A stretch of DNA of 64,000 nt from an uncultured Prevotella sp. (GCA_900314995.1 OMXK01000046.1:1-64000), one strand, 5' to 3'. Counted from the first letter of the stretch, positions 45,637 to 55,857 are shown. Program-made: numbers and translations. Notes: generated by a model not told the origin, from the letters alone.

Positions 45637-46587
45637 ATGAAGAAATTGTTATTTGGAATCATTGCTGCACTGATGTGTTTCGGCTGCGGACAGTCGTATG
45701 AGGAGACGAAGCAGAAGACGCGTGCCCAGCAGCGCAGACTGGCTAGAGAAGACTCGGCTGCGCTGAAGATCGCCGTGATGCCGACACTCGACTGTCTGCC
45801 CCTGTTTGTCGCCGAGGATCACCAGCTCTTCGACACCATCGTCGATATCCGTCTGAAGCCATTTACGGCGCAGATGGACTGCGATACAGCGCTGATAAAC
45901 GGTCGTGTGGAAGGCAGTATCACCGATATCGTCAGGGCAGAACGGATGATCAGGCAGGGATTGCCCCTACGTTATGTGGCTGCTACGAATGCCTATTGGC
46001 TGCTCGTTACCAATCAGCACCAGCGTATCACGCAGTTGAAGCATCTGGATGATAAGATGCTGGCCATGACCCGCTACTCGGTAACCGATCTGTTGGGTGA
46101 TCTAGCCGTTGATAGTGCGAAGCTGCAGACGGAGCGGGTGTTCCGTATTCAGGTGAACGACGTGAATGTTCGGTTGAAGATGTTGGAGAATAATGAGATG
46201 GACGCCCTGCTGCTGACGGAACCACAGGCTACCCAGGCCCTGTTGGGGAAACACAAGGTTATACTCGACTCCAGAAAAGAAGATATATGGATGGGTGCGC
46301 TCGTGGTACGAGAACAAGGCATGGATCATCCTGACCGCAAACGCCAGTTGGAGGTGCTGTTGAAAGGCTATAACGAAGCCTGTGACTCACTTAATCACTA
46401 CGGTGTAAGGCAATATAAAGATGTCATCAGGAAGCACTATGTCTTGTCGAAACAGGCAATGGACAAGCTCCCTGACACCTTGAAGTTTAGTCACGCAGCT
46501 GCCCCGAGAACACAAGATGTAGAGCGGGCTCAACAGTGGCTGACTAAAGCGACAGGCGCTCCAGCCAAACCCGTAAACAAAAAGTAA
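45637..46587 (+). CDS. Lipoprotein resembling an ABC-transporter substrate-binding protein
   Basis: From ATG 45637 (a TTG at 45625 lies within the promoter) a 316-residue lipoprotein (lipobox MCFGC, Cys17). 'LKIAVMPTLDCLPLFVAEDHQLF', 'VEGSITDIVRAERMI', 'LPLRYVAATNAYWLLV' and 'MLAMTRYSVTDLL' follow the two-lobe NMT1/THI5/SsuA-type periplasmic-binding fold. No permease or ATPase gene is adjacent, so its transport partner is unknown, and a non-transport role is possible. It is followed 3 nt later by the TPR gene, so they are cotranscribed. Confidence 0.7.
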   Translation: MKKLLFGIIAALMCFGCGQSYEETKQKTRAQQRRLAREDSAALKIAVMPTLDCLPLFVAEDHQLFDTIVDIRLKPFTAQMDCDTALINGRVEGSITDIVRAERMIRQGLPLRYVAATNAYWLLVTNQHQRITQLKHLDDKMLAMTRYSVTDLLGDLAVDSAKLQTERVFRIQVNDVNVRLKMLENNEMDALLLTEPQATQALLGKHKVILDSRKEDIWMGALVVREQGMDHPDRKRQLEVLLKGYNEACDSLNHYGVRQYKDVIRKHYVLSKQAMDKLPDTLKFSHAAAPRTQDVERAQQWLTKATGAPAKPVNKK

Positions 46588-46590
46588 TTT

Positions 46591-48765
46591 ATGGAAGTAC
46601 AATCTGATCTTAATAAGGTATTTCAAAATATAAAAGCGAATAACCTTAGCGGTGCTATCAGCGAACTGGAGATATTCTTGTCATCCCATCCTCATCAGGT
46701 AAATTCTGACCGTCTGCATGCCATCTTGACTGAACTGCAACTGATGGCAGACTACTGGAAGCGAGGTTTCAAGGATCCCCAGTTGCCGAATCTCTACCAG
46801 AAGCTGATGCAACGGATGTATGTGCTCTGTGCCAATATCAGCAGGCAGTATCATATCTCCCAGTCGTCCTACCTGTTGTCGCTCCAGTCGAAGGTGAGAT
46901 TGTCGGCACGTGACTTTTCGCCGCTGAATATCCGTGAAGAGTTGGAGACCTTTGTCTCGGAGATCGCCATGCTGGAACTGGAGCCCGAACATAAGCGCGA
47001 GGCTCGTCAGCAGACCATCTATGCACAGCATCAGCAGACGATGGATATACTTTTCAACTATCTGTTCACTTCGGATCAATGGATTGACAGCCAGGCCACC
47101 TCGATGGAGGATATCCTCGTATCGCCGACCGTTGACTCCTATGATCAGCAACTGATGATTGGTGGTATCATGCTCTCCCTGTTGGAGCACTTCGATATGG
47201 CCAAGTTCCGTACACTGGTGCATGTGTATGAGCGTTCGGAGGATGAGTATGTTCGTCAGAGAGCCCTCGTCGGATGGGCACTCACATTAGACAGCTCTTT
47301 GGCAGCAGTCTACCCTGAACAGATAGAACTCGTGGAGAAACTGGTAGAGCAGGAGCAGTGCCGTAGGGAACTCCTGGAACTCCAGCAGCAGCTTATCATG
47401 ACGATGAATGCGGAAGAGGACACGAAGACGATCCAACGCGATATTATCCCCAATCTGGTGAACGGTCAGCAGTTCCGTATGACGCGCAACGGCTTGGAAG
47501 AAGCAGAGGAAGATCCCATGCAGGATATCCTGAACCCAGGAGAGTCGGAACGGAAGATGGAACAGCTGGAAGAGAGCTACCATCGGATGATGGACATGCA
47601 GAAGCAGGGGTCGGATATCTATTTCGGCGGGTTCTCGCAGATGAAGCGTTTCTCGTTCTTTGTTGAACTGAGCAACTGGTTCATACCGTTTTCGATTCAT
47701 CATCCGGCTATTACTGAGATAATGAAATCAATGGGAAACAGTCGTTTCCTTCAGTCGATGGTGGAGATGGGGCCATTCTGCAACAGTGACAAATATTCGT
47801 TTGCGCTGGCGTTCCAGCAGGTGGTGAGCCAGATTCCCAAGAACATACTCAATATGCTCGACAAGGGAGAAGCTACCTTAAATGAGGTAAACATGGCAGA
47901 ACTGCGGAAACCTTCGTATTTCAGACTGGTCTACCTGCAGGATCTGTATCGTTTTTACCGTCTCTTTTCGCAGAAAAGTTGTTTTTCAAGTCCATTTGAT
48001 AAGGATAGGCGCCGTTACCTGTTCTGTGCCAATCCCATTTTCTCAAGGACCCATCTGGAGAGTTCGTTCAATGAAATTACAGCCTTCCTGTTGAAACGGA
48101 AACGTATGGAGGAGGCAGGCCGTGTGTTACGGAATTACGGTGCATCGCGGCGCGACTTCCAGTTCTGGGTGATGTCGGGTTATCTGATGCAGCATATCGG
48201 GTTGAGTATTGTTAAGGACTATGACGATCTGGATTGCTATCAGGAGGCACTGAAGCTACAACCAGATAATGAGAAGGCCCTCGTGGGCTATGGCAGATCG
48301 CTCTTTGCCCGGGAGATGTATGAGGAGGCGCTGGAGACCTACAATAAATTGGTCGACATCAATCCGGAGAAGAAAAGCTATCTGCTGAACCGTGCTGTCA
48401 GTCTGACAAACCTTGGTCAGTATACAGGAGCCCTGAAGGATCTTTACCGGCTGAACTATGAAGCACCCGATGACCAGAATGTGAGTCGTGTGTTGGCTTG
48501 GGCATTGGTGTGTGAAGGCAAGTATGATGCAGCCGTGAAGATCTATAACGAATTGCTGAAAGGTGACGTTGAGGCAGATGACCTGTTGAACTATGGCTAT
48601 TGCCTGTGGTTCAGCGGACATATCGACGAAGCGGCAGACTGTTTCCACCGGTTCCTCAAAGAAACAGGTCTTGAAAGGGATTATATCCTCCAAAATGAGG
48701 CTGCCCTGATTAGAGAGAAGGGTATCACTGAGCCTGAGCAGCAACTGATGCTTTTTGTCCTCTGA
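46591..48765 (+). CDS. Large TPR-repeat protein
   Basis: A 724-residue protein without signal peptide. The C-terminal third has clear TPR units ('ALKLQPDNEKALVGYGRSLFAREMYEEALETYNKLVDINPEKKSYL', 'YTGALKDLYRLNYEAPDDQNVSRVLAWALVCEGKYDAAVKIYNELL', shown here only as landmarks by their DNA at about 48230-48700). The N-terminal 400 residues are helical without recognised domains. Homologues with this layout are common next to Bacteroidetes housekeeping genes but have no assigned role. Its last 41 bases overlap the converging acyltransferase gene. Confidence 0.75.
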   Translation: MEVQSDLNKVFQNIKANNLSGAISELEIFLSSHPHQVNSDRLHAILTELQLMADYWKRGFKDPQLPNLYQKLMQRMYVLCANISRQYHISQSSYLLSLQSKVRLSARDFSPLNIREELETFVSEIAMLELEPEHKREARQQTIYAQHQQTMDILFNYLFTSDQWIDSQATSMEDILVSPTVDSYDQQLMIGGIMLSLLEHFDMAKFRTLVHVYERSEDEYVRQRALVGWALTLDSSLAAVYPEQIELVEKLVEQEQCRRELLELQQQLIMTMNAEEDTKTIQRDIIPNLVNGQQFRMTRNGLEEAEEDPMQDILNPGESERKMEQLEESYHRMMDMQKQGSDIYFGGFSQMKRFSFFVELSNWFIPFSIHHPAITEIMKSMGNSRFLQSMVEMGPFCNSDKYSFALAFQQVVSQIPKNILNMLDKGEATLNEVNMAELRKPSYFRLVYLQDLYRFYRLFSQKSCFSSPFDKDRRRYLFCANPIFSRTHLESSFNEITAFLLKRKRMEEAGRVLRNYGASRRDFQFWVMSGYLMQHIGLSIVKDYDDLDCYQEALKLQPDNEKALVGYGRSLFAREMYEEALETYNKLVDINPEKKSYLLNRAVSLTNLGQYTGALKDLYRLNYEAPDDQNVSRVLAWALVCEGKYDAAVKIYNELLKGDVEADDLLNYGYCLWFSGHIDEAADCFHRFLKETGLERDYILQNEAALIREKGITEPEQQLMLFVL

Positions 48766-49867
48766 TTTTCGCTTTACCTTTCTCGTAGAGCCAGATGCCG
48801 AGTAGCGGCAGACCAACACCGGCTATCGTGTACAGAATCCAGAACTGATCTTGTTGAGAATAGTCGTGGATAACCATGTGACAGCCTATCTGACGCCTAT
48901 CGAGACCATAGTACCAGATTTTGAGCAGACTTACCGCCTTATAGGAAATGATGTGGAAAATGAAGATGTAGAGCGTATGGTCGCCTGTATAGACGAGGAA
49001 TCGCTTCAGAAGGCCCTCATGTCGGTCAAGCCACTGACTGACGTTATAGGTCATCAGGAACCCGAGCAGTGCAGGTACGGGCAAGGATAGAAATTGGGTA
49101 TAGGTAGATCGCCAGTTCATGTTAGCCGTCAGATACTCCGAGAAGAGGAAGACGACGAGGCCGAAGAGTATGGTTGTCCAGATGGCAGCATGATAGCGGG
49201 AGATCAATGAACGGTATTGGTCGACGAACTGCCGGAAGATAAAGCCACAGCCGAAGAAGAAGCATCCCATCATATCGCGATAGCCACCTTGTACGAGGTT
49301 GATGACCTTGAGCCCTTCATAAGTTTTCCAGCCACAGAGCAGCAGCATGATAAGACAGATAAGGTAGGGTATCGTATGCGTTGACCGTTGCGGAAGTATA
49401 TACTGCATAACCTTATATATAATAAGGTATAGGAGACTGGCAACGAACAAACCGCGGAAAAACCAGAAGGCACCACAGAGAAACTGATCGTAGCCGCCCA
49501 TTGCTGTCACGATGTTCCACAGGTTCTGTTGGATCTGGTGCCAGGTGTAGGGGTGGGTGACGCCACCCGCTTCGTTGCCGTACTGTTCGTTGAGAATACC
49601 GATGTCGAACATCCAGTTGTGGATGATCAGGAAAAACACAGACCATTTGACAAAAGGCCAGTAAAGCCCTTTTACCCGCTTCTTGACGAAGGTGGCTTCA
49701 TCGTTGAGGTATTTCAGCGAGAAGAAATAGCCTGCGGTGATGAAGAAGAGCGGCATGTGGAATTCGAAGATAAACCTGCAGAGCCGCCCAGGAGCCTCGG
49801 CATGTGCAATCACCATCAGAATAATGGCTATACCTTTGCAGACGGAAATGGTCGTATCGCGTTTCAT
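48725..49867 (-). CDS. Acyltransferase family 3 membrane protein (OafA/WecH-like)
   Basis: A 380-residue protein with about ten transmembrane segments. The N-terminus 'DTTISVCKGIAIILMVIAHAEAPGRLCRFIFEFHMPLFFITAGYFF' (residues 4-48) is the acyltransferase-3 signature, including the catalytic His in 'IAHAE' and the 'F..pLFF..sGyf' motif. Such enzymes O-acetylate surface glycans. The C-terminus overlaps the TPR gene by 41 bp tail to tail, which is a relatively long convergent overlap. It follows the cardiolipin-synthase-like gene with a 3-nt spacer, so an envelope-related operon is plausible. Confidence 0.9.
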   Translation of the reverse strand: MKRDTTISVCKGIAIILMVIAHAEAPGRLCRFIFEFHMPLFFITAGYFFSLKYLNDEATFVKKRVKGLYWPFVKWSVFFLIIHNWMFDIGILNEQYGNEAGGVTHPYTWHQIQQNLWNIVTAMGGYDQFLCGAFWFFRGLFVASLLYLIIYKVMQYILPQRSTHTIPYLICLIMLLLCGWKTYEGLKVINLVQGGYRDMMGCFFFGCGFIFRQFVDQYRSLISRYHAAIWTTILFGLVVFLFSEYLTANMNWRSTYTQFLSLPVPALLGFLMTYNVSQWLDRHEGLLKRFLVYTGDHTLYIFIFHIISYKAVSLLKIWYYGLDRRQIGCHMVIHDYSQQDQFWILYTIAGVGLPLLGIWLYEKGKAKIRGQKASVAAQAQ

Positions 49868-49870
49868 CGG

Positions 49871-51106
49871 CTATAGAACAAAGGTAAGCAGATGGCCGAA
49901 CCATCCCTTGAACTTATGCCAGGTGTTCTGGCTCTTCTTTAACGACTCTTCTGTCATCAAGTCACACTTCTGCGTGTCTTGCATGAAACGCTCCTCCAGT
50001 TGATGTGTGGTCTCCGGGTCGATGATAATCGCATTGATCTCATAGTCGTAGCGGAGGCTGCGGGCATCGAGGTTTGTGCTGCCTACGGTACAGAACTTGC
50101 CGTCGACCATCATGATCTTCGAGTGGTGGAAGCCAGGACGGTAACGCCAGATGCGGGCTCCTCGCTTGGCAAGCTTCTTCATGTTGTAGATGACAACATC
50201 TGGCATCAAGGGAATATCATATTTTGACGACATGAGGATATCCATCTTTACACCGCGTTCTGCACAGGCCTTCAGGGCTTTGATGACGGATGACGTTGGG
50301 GCAAAATATGGATTGACGAGTTTGATGGAGTCCTGGGCCGCATCAAGCGCATGGACATAGAAACGGCGCATGATTTCATTGGAGGTATGAGGCTCTCGGT
50401 TGGCGATGCCTACCATTTTGTTGCCGGCAGGCTTCCCCTGAAAATACTTAGTGTCAGTAATGGTTTCCTTCGTGACTCGTTTCCACATACGGAGGAATAT
50501 CTGTTGTAGCTCGTTAACGGCTGGCCCCTCAATGCGACAATGCATGTCGCGCCATTCGCCCACCTGTTCGGTTCCTACTATGTAATAGTCGGCTACGTTC
50601 ATGCCGCCGGTATAGGCCACCTCTCCGTCGATCACCACGATCTTCCTGTGATCACGGGGCCAGATATGATTCACCCATGGGAAACGGATGGGGTCGAACT
50701 CGTAGATGTTGATACTGTCGGCATGGAGTTTCTGAAGATGCTCCTTCTTCAAAGGCTGATTGTTGGAGTCGTTGCCAAAGCCGTCGAAGAGGGCACGTAC
50801 CTCTACACCTTCCTTGCGTTTCTCCCTAAGAATATCGAAGAGCAGGTTGGCGATGGAGTCATTTCGGAAATTGAAGTATTCCAGGTGGATACTGCTCTTT
50901 GCCTGACGGATTGTCTCGAACATATCGGCAAACTTATCACGACCAGACATGAGCAGTCGTACGCTGTTCCCCTGTGAGAAGGTGATACCTTCGCGGCGCA
51001 TCTCCGCTACCAGAATAGAGTCGCTGGATTGTGCATGGCTATAGAGAGAAATCAGCAGGAACAGTATGGTGACTATTCCTGCTGAATGGTTGTTTTCTGT
51101 TGTCAT
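49871..51106 (-). CDS. Phospholipase D / cardiolipin synthase-like protein
   Basis: A 411-residue protein with an N-terminal signal or membrane segment (IVTILFLLISLYSHA). The two HKD motifs are present: 'HRKIVVIDGEVAYTGGMN' near 150 and 'HHSKIMMVDGKFCTVGSTN' near 325. Together they form one active site for phosphatidyl transfer, as in Cls. It lacks the two N-terminal TM helices of ClsA, resembling short Bacteroidetes forms. It overlaps the downstream end of the 51103 gene by 4 bp and is directly followed by the acyltransferase. Confidence 0.9.
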   Translation of the reverse strand: MTTENNHSAGIVTILFLLISLYSHAQSSDSILVAEMRREGITFSQGNSVRLLMSGRDKFADMFETIRQAKSSIHLEYFNFRNDSIANLLFDILREKRKEGVEVRALFDGFGNDSNNQPLKKEHLQKLHADSINIYEFDPIRFPWVNHIWPRDHRKIVVIDGEVAYTGGMNVADYYIVGTEQVGEWRDMHCRIEGPAVNELQQIFLRMWKRVTKETITDTKYFQGKPAGNKMVGIANREPHTSNEIMRRFYVHALDAAQDSIKLVNPYFAPTSSVIKALKACAERGVKMDILMSSKYDIPLMPDVVIYNMKKLAKRGARIWRYRPGFHHSKIMMVDGKFCTVGSTNLDARSLRYDYEINAIIIDPETTHQLEERFMQDTQKCDLMTEESLKKSQNTWHKFKGWFGHLLTFVL

Positions 51107-54100
51107 TTACGATGCTTTAATCTATATTCGAGTGGTGTCATGCCCATCTTCTCCCTGAAGGTGGTGATAAAGTTCTCGGCCGTCATGAAACCAATGTTCG
51201 TAGCCAACTCACTCATATTGATATTCGTACGTTTCAGCAGAATGCAGGCATGCTTCAGACGAATGTCGCGCACCAGTTCTGCCGGTGTCTTGTTGGTGAG
51301 GTTGCGGATACGGTGGAAGAAAGGTACACGACCCATACCCATCGCATTGGCCATCTCTTCAAGACTGATCTGACCACGACTCATATTCTGCAGCACATAT
51401 TGTTCGATGTTCTTCAATAACTGCTGATCCATCGCATCGAGCATGGAGTAGTCGGTCAGGCTCTCATTGGCCTGCTCTTGCTCGACTTCAAAGACCTGCT
51501 GCGGAGCGACGGGAGCATTCTTGACAATCTTCGTCTCTACACGGTTCATAGGATCGTCCTCTGCCGTTTCTGTCTCTTCTGTCGGCTTGTACTCACCCAT
51601 GTCGAAGGTCTCAGTAGCAGTGGTCATACTGGCATTGCGGTCTTCAAGCATACGGGTCTCGGCTCCTTCGATAAGGTTGCTGTTGGCATCCACCGGACCA
51701 AGACCGAGAATCTTGTTGAAGCGCATGGTCGCATCCTGGAAATTGAACGGCTTGGAGAGATAATCGTCGGCAGAGAGCGTGATGTTCTGCGAGCGCATAT
51801 CCTGTGGAGTAAGTACTCCCTCAGTCATCAGCACAAACTTGATGCGCTGGGTGACGGGGTTTGTCTTCAAGAGGTTACAGAGCTCGCTACCAGTCATACC
51901 CATCATATCCTGCTTACAGACGACTATGTCGCAACGCATCTCCTCCAAATCGGCGGCAGCTTTCTCAATATCGTTGTAGGCATGGAAATTGTAGACATAC
52001 TTGAAACGGGTGGTAGCAAACTTCAGGAAGTCCTCGTTGTCGTCGATCATCACCACGGTGAACTTCATGGTCGGGGCATCAATTGCAGCACGCGAGTGAG
52101 TCGTCTCGGTAGTGAGGGTGTGGTCTGCAATCTCTGGCAGTTCGATTTCTCCACGTCCATTCAGTTCCAGACGGTCGTGTACGGCATTCTTCGCCTTTTC
52201 CTCAGGATTCTCAAGATTAGTCTGCATATCACTTACACGGGTGATGATCTGCAGCATCTGTGAATGGAGGGCATTCAGTTGCTCACGTTCCTCGAGTGAC
52301 TGTTCCCTCTCTGTCAGGTTACTGATAATAGAGGTCATGCGTGCCATTGGCTGACGGAGATCATCGCTGGCAGCCTTAATCTCCTCACGTTGCATGGCGA
52401 GTTCCTGAATAACAGCTTTCTTTCGGGCCTTGATAACAGAAATCTGTTTGATACCAATGCGCCAGAAATAGAGTATCACGAGTGCAATGATAATATAAGC
52501 AGCTATCATCCACCAGGAGAGAAGCCAGTGGCGTTCGATGTTGATGGTGAGCGTACGCTCCTGATTGCTGACTGCACCTTCGGCACTGATGGCTTTCACG
52601 TGGAGGACATATCGACCACTGGAGAGGTCTTTGAAGGTCACACCATGTGTCAGGGCGTTACCATTGCGCCAGTCTTCATCCTTACCTTCCATCCAGTACA
52701 TAAACTGGAGACGCTCGCTCTGGTTGTAGTTACCTGCTGCGAACTTAATGGTGAAAGTGGTCTGATTATGTCCCAGTTCCAATTTGTTGGTTTCATTGAG
52801 TGCCTGTGGCAGAACCACACGGTTGTCGTACACATGACCCGTCAGAACCTCTTCTTCACCGAAAAACAGCTGTGTGAGCATCACACGGGGTAAGTCATTT
52901 TTCTCATCGGAGGATTTCTGGGCTATCCAGTTCACACCATAAATGCCACCTAACAACACATTACCGTCATTCTGCGTGATAATGGCACCAGGGTTAAACT
53001 CATTGCTCTGCAGACCGTCGGCTGTCGTGTAGTTGTAGAGACCATAGTTGTTAGAACCGTCCTCATGATTTCGCTGGACCACAATACGGCTGACACCGCT
53101 GCTGGTCGTTATCCACATATTATGGTTCTTGTCCTCGGCAATACCACAAATGTTATTATTGCAAAGTCCTTGCTTCTCTGTCAGATGGTTCAGACTGTCA
53201 TTTTCCATGTTGAGGATGTTCAGACCTTCACGGGTACCGATCCATAACAGACCGCGGGAATCCTGAAGCACCTGGGTAATATAGTTATTCGTAAACGACT
53301 TGGTGTTGGATGGGTTGCCCGTCAGAACCGTCTTCTCCGTATTCGAAAGGTTCAGAATGACGAGTCCTTCTGCCGTTCCGATAAAGAGATCATTGCTCTT
53401 GCCGTTGTGGTTATAGAAAAGACTGGTGATGTTGTTCGTGCTTAATTTGCCATTCTCACGTGTATATGAAGAGAATGTGTTCATGCGTGGGTTATAGACC
53501 TGCAGACCACCATTGGTGGCAATCCACAAGTTACCAATCTTATCCGTGCAGAGGGCATTGACATGGTCGTCGATCAGTGTGGAGACACTGTCTTTTGCCA
53601 ATGAGTAGATCGTTGTGCTGCCACCTTTGATACGCGTCAGTCCATTACGCTTGGATCCAACCCACAGGCTACCGTCAGGTGTCGTTGCCATTGCCGATAC
53701 TTTCAGACTGGCCAACGGTCCGTTATAACCAATAACACCTTTGCTGCTAGTACCATACCAAATCGTGCCGTTTGCATCCTGAGCAATGGCGGTGATGTCG
53801 CCAATATGACGGGCACCGAAGCGGTAGATGTTCTCTCCGCAGAAGGCCACACCAGACTTCTCAGTGCCTACCCATAGCAGATCCGTATCGTCGACATAGA
53901 CGCTTTGGATGCTCACATGGTCGATTGACTGTGGGTTCTCGTTGATGTTTCGTGGCGTTATGGACTCTATCTCGTGGGTGTTGAGATCCATCTTCAACAG
54001 TCCCAGCTGATCGGATGCGATCCAGATGTTCCCGTTTTTGTCACCAGCCATACCATTGATGTTTCGGTCAACACCCAGACCTGTCAGACCAAGGCGCTCT

Positions 54101-54873
54101 CCAACAGAGGCGCTCCATTCGTCGGAACTCTTGTTATACATGAATAGGGTGCCTTGTCCATACAGCCATATATTGTCCATCTGGTCGGCAAACGCTCTTA
54201 ATGACTTGTTCCTTTTCTGCTTGAGCCCTGGGATGCTCGAGGTGGCCCATACCGTGTGTTGCTGATGCATCACGTCGCAGCATACCATTCGGCCATCGTC
54301 ATAGACAATAATCGCACCATCGCGACATTCACCGATGGAACAGACGACTCCTTGAGGCACACCATGAGAGTCATCAGTGTAGCCGAACTCAAATAGTAGT
54401 TGCTGTTGCTGATTATAGCAGACGACACCCTTATTGGGTATGGCTCCCCAGAGATTCTTGTGGCGGTCGATGTACACGATACTCGGAATGGTCTCAATAC
54501 CCATTCTGGCGAAAGTCTGTTTCATGTCGCGCTCAAAACTCTCCGTCTGTGGGTGATAGACACAATAGCCTGATGATGTCTCAATCAGCAGATTACCGTC
54601 GAGTGTCTCCTGGATAGTGTTGATGTAACTGTCGTTCAGGGAAGAACCATCTTGAGAATCGCTCTGGAAGTTCTTGAACGTATAGCCGTCAAAGCGATAG
54701 AGACCTGCAGGCGTTCCAAACCATACGAAGCCGCGAGAGTCTTTCAGAATACAGTTAACCTGACTGGATGTTAAACCTTCACGCGCATCAAGCGTTTTAA
54801 ACAAATAGTCGGCTACCGCAGCCAAAGGCAGGGTGAGCAGCAATGCAAACAATATTTTTTTTATGATCTTCAT
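51103..54873 (-). CDS. Hybrid two-component-like regulator with degenerate kinase and receiver
   Basis: A 1256-residue protein: signal/TM start, about 14 two-component-propeller repeats ('WIGTREGLNIL', 'NMWITTSSGVSRI'), a Y_Y_Y domain (~690-765), one TM (~780-805), a HisKA-like helix pair, a receiver-like domain (~935-1060) and a C-terminal AraC HTH (~1155-1250). The phosphoacceptor motif SHELRTP is 'SDDLRQP' (His to Asp), no HATPase domain lies between it and the receiver, and the receiver's phospho-Asp (44 residues after the first Asp of 'DDNED') is Lys. Phosphotransfer therefore cannot work in the usual way; signal may pass by conformation. It is not next to a PUL but upstream of the cls-like gene (4-bp overlap). 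Confidence 0.88.
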   Translation of the reverse strand: MKIIKKILFALLLTLPLAAVADYLFKTLDAREGLTSSQVNCILKDSRGFVWFGTPAGLYRFDGYTFKNFQSDSQDGSSLNDSYINTIQETLDGNLLIETSSGYCVYHPQTESFERDMKQTFARMGIETIPSIVYIDRHKNLWGAIPNKGVVCYNQQQQLLFEFGYTDDSHGVPQGVVCSIGECRDGAIIVYDDGRMVCCDVMHQQHTVWATSSIPGLKQKRNKSLRAFADQMDNIWLYGQGTLFMYNKSSDEWSASVGERLGLTGLGVDRNINGMAGDKNGNIWIASDQLGLLKMDLNTHEIESITPRNINENPQSIDHVSIQSVYVDDTDLLWVGTEKSGVAFCGENIYRFGARHIGDITAIAQDANGTIWYGTSSKGVIGYNGPLASLKVSAMATTPDGSLWVGSKRNGLTRIKGGSTTIYSLAKDSVSTLIDDHVNALCTDKIGNLWIATNGGLQVYNPRMNTFSSYTRENGKLSTNNITSLFYNHNGKSNDLFIGTAEGLVILNLSNTEKTVLTGNPSNTKSFTNNYITQVLQDSRGLLWIGTREGLNILNMENDSLNHLTEKQGLCNNNICGIAEDKNHNMWITTSSGVSRIVVQRNHEDGSNNYGLYNYTTADGLQSNEFNPGAIITQNDGNVLLGGIYGVNWIAQKSSDEKNDLPRVMLTQLFFGEEEVLTGHVYDNRVVLPQALNETNKLELGHNQTTFTIKFAAGNYNQSERLQFMYWMEGKDEDWRNGNALTHGVTFKDLSSGRYVLHVKAISAEGAVSNQERTLTINIERHWLLSWWMIAAYIIIALVILYFWRIGIKQISVIKARKKAVIQELAMQREEIKAASDDLRQPMARMTSIISNLTEREQSLEEREQLNALHSQMLQIITRVSDMQTNLENPEEKAKNAVHDRLELNGRGEIELPEIADHTLTTETTHSRAAIDAPTMKFTVVMIDDNEDFLKFATTRFKYVYNFHAYNDIEKAAADLEEMRCDIVVCKQDMMGMTGSELCNLLKTNPVTQRIKFVLMTEGVLTPQDMRSQNITLSADDYLSKPFNFQDATMRFNKILGLGPVDANSNLIEGAETRMLEDRNASMTTATETFDMGEYKPTEETETAEDDPMNRVETKIVKNAPVAPQQVFEVEQEQANESLTDYSMLDAMDQQLLKNIEQYVLQNMSRGQISLEEMANAMGMGRVPFFHRIRNLTNKTPAELVRDIRLKHACILLKRTNINMSELATNIGFMTAENFITTFREKMGMTPLEYRLKHRK

Positions 54874-54888
54874 AAGGCCTATTTTTCT

Positions 54889-55857
54889 TTATATCATACA
54901 AGAGTAATGGTCGACCACGCCCAGCAGATGGTGCTGATCGTCGGTAACCAGAACTGAGTGTACCTTGTATTTATTCATAATTCTCTGAATCTCCGTAATT
55001 TTCGTTTCTGGCTTCACAGTCTTCGGGGTGCGCGTCATGATATCGTTCACCGTATGGTCGAAGAACTCAGCCTGCCATTTCTCCATAGCACGGCGGATAT
55101 CGCCATCAGTTATCAGACCGACAATCTCCCCATTGACTTCTGCAATCCCCAAGCCGAGTTTACCCTTGCTGACTAAGATGATAGCTTCGCCGAGATGCAT
55201 CTCTGGCGGCAATACAGGCATGTCGTCGGAACGCATCACGTCCTGTGCTGTCGTGAGTAGACGCTTGCCGAGCTCCCCACCCGGATGGAACTGGGCGAAA
55301 TCGCGGGGCTGGAAATGACGCAGTTCAATGAGTGCGATAGCCAAGGCATCGCCCATTGCCAACTGGGCCATTGTAGAACTGGTGGGAGCCAGGTTCAGCG
55401 GACAGGCTTCTTTCTTCACACTCACGTTCAAGTGACACGTAGAGTATTTTGCCAATAAGGACTCCGGATTGCCGCTCATGCCGATAATGGGTATAGCCAT
55501 ATGGAGCACCATGGGGATGAAACGTAATAACTCGTCTGTCTGTCCAGAATTAGAGATCGCAAGAACCACATCGTCAGATGTCATTACACCCAAATCTCCG
55601 TGAAACACATCGAGCGGGTTGATAAAGAATGACGGGGTTCCAGTAGAGGAGAGTGTAGCAGCAATCTTCGCACCGATGTGTCCGCTCTTGCCGACACCCG
55701 TCACAATGACTTTCCCCTTACACTCGAACATCAGTTTGACTGCCTCGTCAAAACTGCCGTCGAGTTGAGGAATCAGTCCGAGCACAGCTTCTGCCTCATC
55801 CTTGAAACATTGTATGGCGTATTCTTTAGATGTCATGTTCAAATCAATGTCAGTCAT
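54889..55857 (-). CDS. kdsD: D-arabinose 5-phosphate isomerase (KpsF/GutQ family)
   Basis: A 322-residue enzyme: an N-terminal SIS domain (~35-170; 'VIVTGVGKSGHIGAKIAATLSSTGTPSFF', 'LAISNSGQTDELL') and two C-terminal CBS domains (~205-322; 'DGDIRRAMEKW', 'VHSVLVTDDQHHLLGVVD'). It converts ribulose-5-phosphate to arabinose-5-phosphate, the first step to KDO for lipopolysaccharide. Its start overlaps the end of kdsA by 8 bp, so the two consecutive pathway enzymes are coupled. Confidence 0.95.
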   Translation of the reverse strand: MTDIDLNMTSKEYAIQCFKDEAEAVLGLIPQLDGSFDEAVKLMFECKGKVIVTGVGKSGHIGAKIAATLSSTGTPSFFINPLDVFHGDLGVMTSDDVVLAISNSGQTDELLRFIPMVLHMAIPIIGMSGNPESLLAKYSTCHLNVSVKKEACPLNLAPTSSTMAQLAMGDALAIALIELRHFQPRDFAQFHPGGELGKRLLTTAQDVMRSDDMPVLPPEMHLGEAIILVSKGKLGLGIAEVNGEIVGLITDGDIRRAMEKWQAEFFDHTVNDIMTRTPKTVKPETKITEIQRIMNKYKVHSVLVTDDQHHLLGVVDHYSCMI

